The notes under the pieces were generated by a model. It did no database searches. It was not told the DNA's origin and saw only the letters and a list, made by a program, of their open reading frames with translations. A stretch of DNA of 64,000 nt, taken from the NCBI RefSeq assembly GCF_014650555.1, contig NZ_BMVE01000006.1, positions 62,001 to 126,000 of the forward strand, given 5' to 3'. The translations under genes were made by a program, and so were the position numbers. Shown here piece after piece: positions 8,839 to 16,463 of this stretch. Each line of letters starts with the position of its first letter. Within the stretch, counting starts at the first letter, position 1. This DNA is from Streptomyces goshikiensis (lineage in GTDB: Bacteria > Actinomycetota > Actinomycetes > Streptomycetales > Streptomycetaceae).

Positions 8839-10296
8839 ATGTCCAAGTTTGAAGGCTACTCACACGAACAGCTGTGGGCGATGGTCTCGGGTGCCAACGA
8901 GCACGTGCTGAAGACCCGGGCGACTTCCCTGGTCGACGCCGCCAAGACGATCCATGACGTGGGCGACGCGCTCAAGAAGCACAAGGTGGAGGGCTGGGAC
9001 GGCGAAGCGGCCCAGAAGTTCCACGACTGGGTCAGCCAGGCCGGCAGCGCGACCCTGCGCCTCGCCGAATACAGCAAGGCGGGCGGCGAGAGCCTCGGCC
9101 ACGCGGCCGACGTCCTGAGCGAGGTCAAGAAGAGCGCGGCGTACGACGCCAAAGAGGACGCCGCACTCCGCGCCAACATCGAAGCCGCCCGCAAGCACCA
9201 CAACGACCCGGACGCCCCGATCGTCAGGAAGCAGTCGACCGACACCCTGACCGACAACCAACAGCGCGCCGCCGCCGCGCTGCTGAAGCTGGCGCAAAGG
9301 TACGACCAGTCGGCAAAGGAAATGAAGGCGGTCGAGGTCCCCACGTTCCCGCCGCCGCCGGGGGACTTCATCCCCCCAGGTGTCGCCGGTGACGAAGTTC
9401 GTTCCCGTCCGGGAGGCGCCGGCGGAATGGACGGCTCGTCATATGGTCCACGGAGTGCAGGAGTCGCTTCATCTTCATATGAGTCTGGCTCGGCGCCTGT
9501 TCGCCACATGCAACCGGACAGCACCCTGCCCCCGACCGTCGGTCCAGGATCTACTCCCGTGCCAGTGGTGCCAGACCGCGTTGTGGACGTGGATCTCGAC
9601 CATGTCGCGACCCTGCCGGAGACGAATCTCCCCCCAACGACGTCCATCCCTGGTCCTGGCCCAGCCCCGGGGAGTCCCAACCCCATCGGGACCACGCCTC
9701 CAATGACGCTTCCGCCGATGACCGGTGGTGGCCCGGGCCTGCCTGGCGTCGGCCCCGGAGGCCTGCCCCCGGGTATCGCCCCCGGTGGCAAGGTCGGCGG
9801 GAAGATCGGTGGCCTCGCACCGGTGCTGCCGCGCGACGCCGGTATCGTCGGTGGCCGCCAGGTGCCGGTCAGCGGTCCCAGCGGCAGCATCCCGCGCGGC
9901 ACGGTCATCGGCGAAGGCATGCAGGGCGGCGGCCGCGGCATGATGGGCGGCGGCATGGGCGGTGGTGGCCTCGGTGGCTCCCACGGTGTCCCCGGCGGTT
10001 CGATGGCTGGCCGTCGGCTGGCCATGGAGCAGGGCGGTGTCGTTGGCGGGCGTCAGCCCGGGGTCGGCGGCCACTCGACCATGGGCGGCCAGCCGTTCAC
10101 ACAGGGCGGCTCGGGTCTCGTGCGTAGCGGGTCGGGTGCCGGCCCGGTCGGCGGTGCGATGGGGCACGGGGGCGCGGGTGTCGGCAGTACCGGCAGGCGC
10201 CGTGACGAGCAGGGCGGCGAACGCCCCGACTACTTGTCCGAGGACGAAGAGACGTGGCAGGCCGACCGTCGTGTCGTGCCGCCTGTGATCGACTGA
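8839..10296 (+). CDS. WXG100/PPE-like protein with Gly/Pro-rich C-terminus
   Basis: The protein has 485 residues. The N-terminal ~165 residues are helical and carry GWDGEAAQKFHDW, with the WDG turn at residues 53-55, where WXG100/PPE proteins place WxG. From about residue 170 the chain becomes Pro/Thr/Gly-rich and then a long Gly/Met-rich stretch (GGGRGMMGGGMGGGG), ending in an acidic DYLSEDEETW block. Streptomyces proteins of this layout are annotated as type VII-associated. The middle part (about 9380-9620) uses A/T-ending codons (two CATATG sites within 50 bp) unlike its neighbours. The mycosin gene follows closely. Confidence 0.65.
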   Translation: MSKFEGYSHEQLWAMVSGANEHVLKTRATSLVDAAKTIHDVGDALKKHKVEGWDGEAAQKFHDWVSQAGSATLRLAEYSKAGGESLGHAADVLSEVKKSAAYDAKEDAALRANIEAARKHHNDPDAPIVRKQSTDTLTDNQQRAAAALLKLAQRYDQSAKEMKAVEVPTFPPPPGDFIPPGVAGDEVRSRPGGAGGMDGSSYGPRSAGVASSSYESGSAPVRHMQPDSTLPPTVGPGSTPVPVVPDRVVDVDLDHVATLPETNLPPTTSIPGPGPAPGSPNPIGTTPPMTLPPMTGGGPGLPGVGPGGLPPGIAPGGKVGGKIGGLAPVLPRDAGIVGGRQVPVSGPSGSIPRGTVIGEGMQGGGRGMMGGGMGGGGLGGSHGVPGGSMAGRRLAMEQGGVVGGRQPGVGGHSTMGGQPFTQGGSGLVRSGSGAGPVGGAMGHGGAGVGSTGRRRDEQGGERPDYLSEDEETWQADRRVVPPVID

Positions 10297-10318
10297 GCGG
10301 AAACGGACGTTGCACGGG

Positions 10319-11485
10319 ATGCGCATGCGTAGGGCGACCTCGGCTCTGGTGGGTCTGCTGCTGGCCGGGGTCGCCGCGACCCCGGCCCATGCGGAGACGA
10401 TTCGGGAGCAGCAATGGCATCTCAACGCCATGAAGGCCGACGACATCTGGAAGATCAGCACGGGTAAGGGCGTCACGGTAGCGGTCATTGACACCGGAGT
10501 GGGGCACCTCCCCGAGTTGGAAGGGCAGGTGCTTCCGGGCAAGGATTTCGCCACGTCTGGGTATGAGGGAGATGAGCGCACCGACTACGACAAACACGGA
10601 ACGACCATGGCCGCAGTGATCGCAGGTTCTGGTAAGCATCCGAGCGGGGACGGCGCATTCGGTCTTGCCCCCGGAGCGAAGATCCTTCCGATCCGCGTGC
10701 CGCAGGAGGGCGGGGCGAACCGGTCTTGGACTGCGGCGATTCGGTACGCAGCGGATTCCGACGCCAAGATTATCAATATGTCTGTGGTCACGGCCAAGGA
10801 AGACCCGGCACGTCTAGAGGCAGTGAAGTATGCGCTGTCCAAGGGGAAGCTGATCTTCGCTGGTGCAGGGAATAACGGGGACACGACGAACGAGGTCTTC
10901 TACCCTGCGGCGACTCCTGGTGTCGTGGGCGTCGGGGCTGTCGACGCCGACGGCGCGGTGACCAACGAGTCCCAACATGGTCCCCAGGTGGATCTGTCGG
11001 CACCCGGTATCGGAATTGTCACAGCCTGTGGCCAGGAGACGGGTCTCTGTACGAGCCATGGCACGAGTGATGCCACCGCACTCGCCTCTGCGTCGGCCGC
11101 GCTGCTGTGGTCGGCTCATCCTGATTGGACCAACAATCAGGTGCTGCGAGTGCTGCTGAACACGGCCGGTAAGCCCAAGGGCGGCGCGGAGCGGAACGAT
11201 TTCATCGGCTACGGCGTCGTGCGGCCTCGGGTCGCGGTGCCGACCCCCGGTGACCCCGGGCCGGCGAACGAGTTCCCGCTTCCGGATCTGGCGGCCGCCG
11301 AGGCTTCGGCGTCGCCTTCCCCGTCTCCCGACGTAAAGACACCGGAGTCCGGGAAGCCCGCCACTGCGCCTCAGGCCGAGGTGAAGAAGGGCGGCAACCT
11401 GCCCTGGATCGCCCTGGGGCTTGGCGCCTGCGCGATCATCGGTGGGGCCGTGGCTACGGTCGTCGTCCGTCGCCGGAACCGCTGA
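10319..11485 (+). CDS. mycP: Mycosin-type S8 serine protease (type VII secretion-associated)
   Basis: A secreted, membrane-anchored subtilisin-like protease of about 388 residues. A signal peptide (RRATSALVGLLLAGVAATPAHA) is followed by the catalytic triad: Asp in VAVIDTGVG, His in DKHGTTMAAVIAG and Ser in SHGTSDATALASASAA. A Pro/Ser linker leads to a C-terminal helix LPWIALGLGACAIIGGAVA and RRRNR stop-transfer. This is the mycosin layout. ATG 10319 is preferred because GGACG lies 9 nt upstream; TTG 10310 abuts that site. Codon usage is less GC3-biased than the flanking core genes. No EccB/C/D/E genes are in the window, so it would act with a core apparatus encoded elsewhere or serve only the two upstream substrates. 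Confidence 0.82.
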   Translation: MRMRRATSALVGLLLAGVAATPAHAETIREQQWHLNAMKADDIWKISTGKGVTVAVIDTGVGHLPELEGQVLPGKDFATSGYEGDERTDYDKHGTTMAAVIAGSGKHPSGDGAFGLAPGAKILPIRVPQEGGANRSWTAAIRYAADSDAKIINMSVVTAKEDPARLEAVKYALSKGKLIFAGAGNNGDTTNEVFYPAATPGVVGVGAVDADGAVTNESQHGPQVDLSAPGIGIVTACGQETGLCTSHGTSDATALASASAALLWSAHPDWTNNQVLRVLLNTAGKPKGGAERNDFIGYGVVRPRVAVPTPGDPGPANEFPLPDLAAAEASASPSPSPDVKTPESGKPATAPQAEVKKGGNLPWIALGLGACAIIGGAVATVVVRRRNR

Positions 11486-11502
11486 CGCATCACTCGATGC
11501 GC

Positions 11503-11612
11503 CGGGCGACTGCGGCGCTGTCCGGCCCCGGGGTGCGCTGCCGGCGCCCGGGGAGCCCGGGTCGGCGAACGAGTTTCCGCTTCTGGATCTGGCGGCCGCC
11601 GAGGCGGCGGGG
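11503..11612 (+). pseudogene. Duplicated remnant of the mycosin C-terminal linker
   Basis: About 110 bp repeats the mycosin segment at roughly 11205-11311 at an offset of 301 bp. Translated, it reads GAVRPRGALPAPGEPGSANE followed by FPLLDLAAAEA, against GVVRPRVAVPTPGDPGPANE and FPLPDLAAAEA in the gene. It has no start, no protease domain and no membrane helix. It is either the tail of a lost tandem mycosin or a partial duplication. Confidence 0.7.
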
Positions 11613-11625
11613 GGGGCAAGGCGAA

Positions 11626-11660
11626 GGCCGCTCAGGGGTAGCGCCTTCCCCTGAGCGGCC
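11626..11660 (-). terminator. Hairpin downstream of tRNA-Cys
   Basis: The 13-bp arms 11626-11638 and 11648-11660 are perfect reverse complements. They lie 8 bp past the tRNA 3' end on the minus strand. Confidence 0.65.
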
Positions 11661-11667
11661 CGCCGCG

Positions 11668-11739
11668 AAGCCGTGGCGGGAATTGAACCCGCGTAACTCG
11701 CTTTGCAGGCGAGTCCCTCAACCACTCGGGCACACGGCT
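11668..11739 (-). tRNA. tRNA-Cys (GCA)
   Basis: The minus strand folds into a 72-nt cloverleaf: acceptor AGCCGTG/CACGGCT, a 3-bp D stem with the GTGGTTGA loop, anticodon stem CTCGC/GCGAG around CTGCAAA, and T stem GCGGG/CCCGC around TTCAATT. The anticodon GCA falls on plus-strand 11704-11706, exactly nucleotides 34-36. The discriminator base is U, as required for Cys tRNAs. No CCA is encoded. Confidence 0.92.
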
Positions 11740-11895
11740 GTGTGGTGATGTGTAAGACCGTACGAGGGGTCGTGCGGGTGGGGAAGAGGGGCGCGGGCCC
11801 CGCAATACGACTGCCATGCGGCGTTCACAGACCTAGGGCTGAGGGCCGAGTCCGGATCCGCCTAAATGACAGGGTCACGAACGGGCTACGCACCT

Positions 11896-11901
11896 TACTC
11901 T
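11896..11901 (+). promoter_or_regulatory. -10 element TACTCT of the MFS gene
   Basis: TACTCT ends 6 nt before the ATG at 11908, a leaderless arrangement that also decides that start over the upstream ATG at 11866. Confidence 0.45.
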
Positions 11902-11907
11902 GGGGCG

Positions 11908-13380
11908 ATGAGTGCCCTTGAGCCGCGCGTGCCCCAGAGAACCGCAGCCGAGCCCGTCACGGCTCCGGCCGCCGCCCCGTCAGAGGGCGGGGTTCTGGGA
12001 GCCGCGTACCGGACGCTCAGCATCGGGATCATCTCCGTCGTCTTCCTGATCGCCTTCGAGGCCACGGCGGTGGGTACCGCCATGCCCGTCGCGGCGCGGG
12101 AGCTGGAGGGGATCGGGCTCTACGCCTTCGCCTTCTCCGCCTACTTCACGACGAGCTTGTTCGGCATGGTCCTGGCGGGCCAGTGGGCCGACCGGCAGGG
12201 GCCGCTGCGGCCGCTGACCGTCGGGATCGGGGCCTTCGCCGCCGGACTGGTGTGTTCCGGGACCGCCGGCGTCATGTGGGTGTTCGTGCTCGGCCGGGCC
12301 GTGCAGGGGTTCGGCGGCGGGCTCGTCATCGTCGCCCTGTACGTCGTCGTGAGCCGGGCCTACGAGGAGCGGCTGCGCCCCGCGATCATGGCGGCCTTCG
12401 CCGCGGGCTGGGTCGTCCCCTCGATCGTGGGGCCGCTGGCCTCCGGGACGGTCACCGAGCACCTCGGCTGGCGGTGGGTGTTCCTCGGGATTCCCGCACT
12501 CGTGGTGGTGCCGGTGATGGTGGCGTTGCCGGCGATACGGCGGAGCGCGTCCGGGCCGGTCGACCCGGACGCCCCGGCCGAGGCGTTCGACCGGCGGCGG
12601 ATCCGGCTGGCGCTCGCGATCTCGGTCGGGGCGGGGCTGCTCCAGTACGCGGCGCAGGACCTGCGGTGGCTGTCGCTGCTGCCGGGTGTCGTGGGCGCGG
12701 CGCTGCTGGTGCCCGCCGCGCTGGGGCTGCTGCCGCGCGGGACGTACCGGGCGCGGCGCGGGCTGCCGTCGGTGGTGCTGCTGAGGGGGGTCGCGGCGGG
12801 GTCGTTCATCGCCGCGGAGAGTTTCGTACCGCTGATGCTGGTCACCCAGCGGGGGCTGAGCCCGACGCTGGCGGGGTTCTCGCTGGCGCTGGGCGGGGTG
12901 ACGTGGGCGCTGGGGTCGTGGATCCAGTCCAAGGGGCGGGTCGAGCCGTACCGCGGGCGGCTGATGGTGCTGGGCATGCTCATGGTCGCGGCGGCGATCG
13001 CGGGGGCGCCGGCGGTGCTGATCGAATCGGTGCCGGTGTGGACGCTGGCGCTGGCCTGGGGGGTCGGGTGCCTGGGGATGGGCCTGGTCATCGGGTCCAC
13101 GAGCGTGCTGCTGATGCAGTTGTCCGCGCCGGAGGAGGCGGGGGCCAATTCCGCCGCGCTGCAGATCTCGGACGCGCTGGCCAACGTGGTGCTGCTGGCG
13201 GGGGGCGGAGCGGCGTTCGCGGCGCTGGGGGGCGGGGCGGTGGGTGCGGCGCACGCCTTCGACGGCGGGGGCGGGGCCTCGCACCCCGGGGCGTTCGTGG
13301 TGGTGTTCCTGCCGATGGCCTGCGTGGCGTTGGTGGGGGCGTGGGTGGCGACGCGGCTGCACGGGGAGCCGGAGGACTGA
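11908..13380 (+). CDS. MFS drug/metabolite exporter
   Basis: This 490-residue integral membrane protein has about 12-14 predicted helices. The first helix (IGIISVVFLIAFEATAVGTA) and the loop GQWADRQGPLRP (motif A-like, G-x-x-x-D-R-x-G) mark the major facilitator superfamily. The LGWRWVFLGIPALVVVPVMV region after helix 5 resembles DHA-type drug:H+ antiporters. The substrate is unknown. ATG 11908 is preferred over 11866 because a TACTCT -10 lies 6 nt upstream. No regulator is adjacent; the upstream neighbour is tRNA-Cys on the other strand. Confidence 0.85.
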   Translation: MSALEPRVPQRTAAEPVTAPAAAPSEGGVLGAAYRTLSIGIISVVFLIAFEATAVGTAMPVAARELEGIGLYAFAFSAYFTTSLFGMVLAGQWADRQGPLRPLTVGIGAFAAGLVCSGTAGVMWVFVLGRAVQGFGGGLVIVALYVVVSRAYEERLRPAIMAAFAAGWVVPSIVGPLASGTVTEHLGWRWVFLGIPALVVVPVMVALPAIRRSASGPVDPDAPAEAFDRRRIRLALAISVGAGLLQYAAQDLRWLSLLPGVVGAALLVPAALGLLPRGTYRARRGLPSVVLLRGVAAGSFIAAESFVPLMLVTQRGLSPTLAGFSLALGGVTWALGSWIQSKGRVEPYRGRLMVLGMLMVAAAIAGAPAVLIESVPVWTLALAWGVGCLGMGLVIGSTSVLLMQLSAPEEAGANSAALQISDALANVVLLAGGGAAFAALGGGAVGAAHAFDGGGGASHPGAFVVVFLPMACVALVGAWVATRLHGEPED

Positions 13381-13419
13381 GGGGGAGTCGCCGCGGGGCT
13401 GCCGCCGTCCTTGGCCGCG

Positions 13420-13530
13420 CGCCTTGAGCGCCGGCTGGGACGGGCCGGGTGCTGGCCGCCCGGTACGGCGCCGTTGCCGGGGGCCAGCCCCCGGACCCAC
13501 ACGCCTCAAACGCCGGCGGGGCTGGGATTG
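13420..13530. repeat. Streptomyces-type intergenic GC-rich repeats
   Basis: Two related copies occur: a CCTTGAGCGCCGGCTGGG block at about 13422 and a CCTCAAACGCCGGCGGGGCT block at about 13502. They flank a perfect CCGGGGGC-ca-GCCCCCGG hairpin (13477-13494). From memory, such 'AACGCCGG' blocks recur between genes in many Streptomyces genomes. The stretch 13381-13606 holds nothing else I can recognise. Confidence 0.5.
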
Positions 13531-13606
13531 CCGCCGGGCGTGGGCCGGGCGGGCTCGGGGCGTTTGGGGGGTCGGTAAATACGGGGAGGGCTGGACGGTG
13601 GGTGGA

Positions 13607-13612
13607 TAGGGT
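13607..13612 (+). promoter_or_regulatory. -10 element TAGGGT of the antitoxin gene
   Basis: TAGGGT ends 6 nt before ATG 13619, giving a leaderless toxin-antitoxin transcript. Confidence 0.5.
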
Positions 13613-13618
13613 TTGGGG

Positions 13619-13819
13619 ATGAGGGAGTTGAGGTTTCGGGTTTCCGGGGCGGAGTGGGAGGAGTTGGCCGATTTGGCCGACGCCTGTGGCGGGACGCCCG
13701 AGGAGTGGGTCGCGGAGGTCGTGCGGGAGCGGCTGCGGCTGGAGCGGGCGCGGGTCGGGGCGGAGGCCGGGCGGCTGGCCGGGAGGCATGCCGCGCTGCT
13801 GAAGAGGCTCGGCGAATGA
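13619..13819 (+). CDS. Small antitoxin-like protein paired with Doc
   Basis: The protein has 66 residues, rich in Arg/Glu, largely helical: RELRFRVSGAEWEELADLAD, then a GGTPEEWVAEVVRERLRLER helix. This resembles ribbon-helix-helix antitoxins, in which an N-terminal strand binds DNA. Its stop overlaps the ATG of the Doc gene in an ATGA, as in many toxin-antitoxin pairs. Function is inferred from that linkage. It appears intact although the toxin frame is broken. Confidence 0.65.
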   Translation: MRELRFRVSGAEWEELADLADACGGTPEEWVAEVVRERLRLERARVGAEAGRLAGRHAALLKRLGE

Positions 13820-14225
13820 GCACCCGGCACCTCACGCTCGTCGAAGTGCTTGATCTCGCCCGGCACGCGTGTCTCGCCCAGGAGCAGTCCGTCGAGCTGC
13901 GCGCCCCCGGGTTGCTGGAGTCCGCCGTGCACCGGCCCAGGGCCCTGGGGGCACCTCCCAGCGGTAGCTGGGGGAGTTTGGGACGCCGGCGTACGAGGAT
14001 CCGTACGAGCAGGCGGCCGCGCTGCTGCACGGGATCGCCGCGAACCATCCCCTCGTCGACGGCAACAAGCGCACCGCCTGGCTCGCCGCCGCCACCTTCC
14101 TCGCCGTGAACGGCGTGGATCTCGGGGGAGTTGATCAGGCGGCGGCCTACGAGCTGGTCATCGACGTGGCGTCCGGAGCCGAGGGGGACGTCGCGCGGAT
14201 CGCCGCGCGGTTGCGGCGGATGTGA
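13816..14225 (+). pseudogene. doc: Fic/Doc-family toxin gene disrupted by a small repeat
   Basis: The ATG 13816 frame reads MSTRHLTLVEVLDLARHACL through LLESAVHRPRA and then enters a palindromic insert at about 13943-13977 and loses frame. After the insert a different frame resumes FGTPAYEDPYEQAAALLHGI and ANHPLVDGNKRTAWLAAATF to the TGA at 14223. HPLVDGNKR is the Doc active-site motif (H-x-F/L-x-D/E-G-N-K). Joined, the two halves make a normal Doc of about 125 residues. As sequenced, no full-length toxin can be made without frameshifting. Doc enzymes phosphorylate EF-Tu in other bacteria; that is family knowledge only. Confidence 0.8.
13943..13977. repeat. Small palindromic repeat inserted in doc
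   Basis: The roughly 35-bp insert centres on the dyad CTCCCAGC-GGTA-GCTGGGGGAG. I recall the CACCTCCCAGCGGTAGCTGG core as a frequent short repeat in Streptomyces genomes. Flanking Doc codons are otherwise intact, so it behaves like a tiny non-autonomous insertion. Confidence 0.6.
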
Positions 14226-14342
14226 CCCTCGCCGCACCCGCCGAGGTCACGGGCCTGTCCCTCCGCGAGGGGCCGGCCCGCACCGGTAAGGTGGCCCGGT
14301 TGTCCTACGTACGACCGCCGCCGAGAGCCCGAACCGGAGACC

Positions 14343-16127
14343 GTGACTACTACCGCCTCCCACCACCTCTCACCCGCCTTCCCCGGCCGCGCGCCCTGGG
14401 GTACCGCCAGCAAGCTCCGTGCCTGGCAGCAGGGTGCGCTGGACCGGTACCTGGAGACCCAGCCGCGCGATTTCCTCGCCGTCGCGACGCCCGGAGCCGG
14501 GAAGACCACCTTCGCGCTGACCCTCGCGTCCTGGCTGCTGCACCACCACGTCGTCCAGCAGGTGACGGTCGTCGCGCCGACCGAGCACCTCAAGAAGCAG
14601 TGGGCGGAAGCCGCCGCCCGGATAGGCATCCGGCTGGACCCGGAGTACTCCGCGGGTCCGCTGAGCAAGGAGTACCACGGGGTCGCCGTCACGTACGCGG
14701 GCGTCGGCGTGCGGCCGATGCTGCACCGCAACCGCTGCGAGCAGCGCAAGACCCTGGTCATCCTCGACGAGATCCACCACGCCGGTGACTCGAAGTCCTG
14801 GGGCGAGGCCTGCCTGGAGGCCTTCGACCCGGCCACCCGCCGCCTCGCCCTGACCGGTACGCCCTTCCGGTCCGACACCAACCCCATCCCCTTCGTCGCG
14901 TACGAGGAGGGGAACGACGGGATCCGGCGGTCCTCCGCCGACTACACCTACGGATACGGGAACGCCCTCGGCGACGGCGTCGTCCGGCCCGTGATCTTCC
15001 TGTCCTACAGCGGCAACATGCGCTGGCGCACCAAGGCGGGCGACGAGATCGCCGCCCGGCTCGGCGAGCCCATGACCAAGGACGCCATCTCGCAGGCCTG
15101 GCGCACGGCGCTCGACGCGCGCGGTGACTGGATGCCGAACGTGCTGCGCGCCGCCGACCAGCGGCTGACCGAGGTCCGCAAGGGCATCCCGGACGCGGGC
15201 GGGCTCGTCATCGCCTCCGACCAGGACTCGGCGCGCGCGTACGCGAAGCTGATCAGGGAGATCACCGGGACGAAGCCGACCCTGGTGCTCTCCGACGACA
15301 CCGGGGCCTCGAAGAACATCGACACCTTCAGCGCGAACGACGACCGCTGGATGGTCGCGGTCCGCATGGTGTCCGAGGGCGTCGACGTCCCGCGGCTCGC
15401 GGTGGGCGTTTATGCCACCACCATTTCCACGCCTTTGTTCTTTGCGCAGGCTGTCGGGCGATTTGTGCGTTCCCGCAGGCGCGGCGAGACGGCGTCGGTG
15501 TTTCTGCCGACGATTCCGTATCTCCTCGGTTTCGCCAATGAGATGGAAGTCGAGCGCGACCACGTCCTCGACAAGCCGAAGAAGCAGGGCGAGGAAGACC
15601 CGTACGCCGAGTCCGAGAAGGAAATGGACGAGGCGAACAAGCAGGAGGACGAGGACACTGGCGAGGACGAGCAGATGTCCTTCGAGGCGCTGGAGTCCGA
15701 CGCCGTCTTCGACCGGGTGCTCTACGACGGCGCCGAGTTCGGCATGCAGGCCCACCCCGGCAGCGAGGAGGAGCAGGACTACCTCGGCATCCCCGGGCTG
15801 CTGGAGCCGGACCAGGTGCAGATGCTGCTCCAGAAGCGGCAGTCGCGGCAGATCGCGCACAGCCGCCGCAAGCCGGACGAGCAGGCGGACCTGCTGGAGC
15901 TGCCGGCCGACCGGCGGCCGGTGGTTTCGCACAAGGAGCTGCTGGAGCTGCGGAAGTCGCTGAACACCATGGTGGGCGCGTACGTCCACCAGAGCGGCAA
16001 GCCGCACGGCGTCATCCACACCGAGCTGCGCCGCGTGTGCGGCGGGCCGCCGAGCGCGGAGGCGACGGCCGGGCAGCTTCGGGAGCGCATCAAGAAGGTG
16101 CAGGAGTGGGCCACGCGAATGCGGTGA
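14343..16127 (+). CDS. DEAD/DEAH-box superfamily 2 helicase
   Basis: This is a 594-residue ATPase. Motif I (ATPGAGKTTF, about residue 50), motif II (DEIH, about 141) and motif III-like LALTGTPFRSD are clear. The C-terminal helicase lobe has VRMVSEGVDVPRLAVGVYAT and a motif VI-like QAVGRFVRSRRRGE. An acidic Glu/Asp-rich linker follows (about 420-450), then an extra ~150-residue C-terminal domain. The start is GTG 14343 with GGAGA 3 nt upstream. Such stand-alone helicases are conserved in Streptomyces; the nucleic acid substrate is unknown. A strong terminator follows. Codons around 15410-15540 are unusually T-rich for the gene. Confidence 0.87.
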   Translation: MTTTASHHLSPAFPGRAPWGTASKLRAWQQGALDRYLETQPRDFLAVATPGAGKTTFALTLASWLLHHHVVQQVTVVAPTEHLKKQWAEAAARIGIRLDPEYSAGPLSKEYHGVAVTYAGVGVRPMLHRNRCEQRKTLVILDEIHHAGDSKSWGEACLEAFDPATRRLALTGTPFRSDTNPIPFVAYEEGNDGIRRSSADYTYGYGNALGDGVVRPVIFLSYSGNMRWRTKAGDEIAARLGEPMTKDAISQAWRTALDARGDWMPNVLRAADQRLTEVRKGIPDAGGLVIASDQDSARAYAKLIREITGTKPTLVLSDDTGASKNIDTFSANDDRWMVAVRMVSEGVDVPRLAVGVYATTISTPLFFAQAVGRFVRSRRRGETASVFLPTIPYLLGFANEMEVERDHVLDKPKKQGEEDPYAESEKEMDEANKQEDEDTGEDEQMSFEALESDAVFDRVLYDGAEFGMQAHPGSEEEQDYLGIPGLLEPDQVQMLLQKRQSRQIAHSRRKPDEQADLLELPADRRPVVSHKELLELRKSLNTMVGAYVHQSGKPHGVIHTELRRVCGGPPSAEATAGQLRERIKKVQEWATRMR

Positions 16128-16146
16128 CGCTCCGTTTTATACAGGT

Positions 16147-16192
16147 ATGACGGCGGGGTCCGTGCGGAGGTTCGCACGGACCCCGCCGTCAT
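16147..16192 (+). terminator. Perfect 20-bp hairpin terminator
   Basis: Arms 16147-16166 and 16173-16192 are exact complements around a GAGGTT loop, 20 bp after the helicase stop. Confidence 0.8.
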
Positions 16193-16463
16193 GTCCGCGG
16201 AATCGGAGGTCACGAAATTGACGCCGCTTCCGAAGGAAAAACGGCATAAACCGCCAGTACGCGCCCGGATTCTGGACGAGCTCTTCCGCTGAGCGGACCC
16301 GCTCGCTAATGTCCCCGCATCGAACGCTCCGTGGCAGCGCCGCCGCGGGAGCGCAGCCGGTGCCATGGCCGCTACCGGCGGCCTCTCCGTGCGTTGCCGA
16401 CGGACCGGCGACGCTCCACCCCGTGAGAGTCACCGCCGCCCACCGAAAAGAGGGAGAGGCGTC
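16193..16463. other. Intergenic region before iclR-type gene
   Basis: There is no confident gene here. A 33-codon frame starts at ATG 16191 inside the terminator and ends in LDELFR at TGA 16292; nothing else supports it. The last 15 bp contain the strong AGGGAGAGG ribosome site of the IclR gene. Confidence 0.4.

Noticed and set aside
10310..10318. TTG 10310 as the mycosin start
   Set aside because: The GGACG site directly abuts it; ATG 10319 has proper spacing and gives a normal signal peptide.
11421..11654. A separate plus-strand gene covering the mycosin remnant
   Set aside because: Its start lies inside the mycosin gene in another frame; only the linker-like part resembles protein, so I call it a remnant.
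13943..13977. Reading the doc insert as a full IS or MITE with target duplication
   Set aside because: It is only about 35 bp, without transposase, terminal repeats of IS type or a visible target-site duplication.
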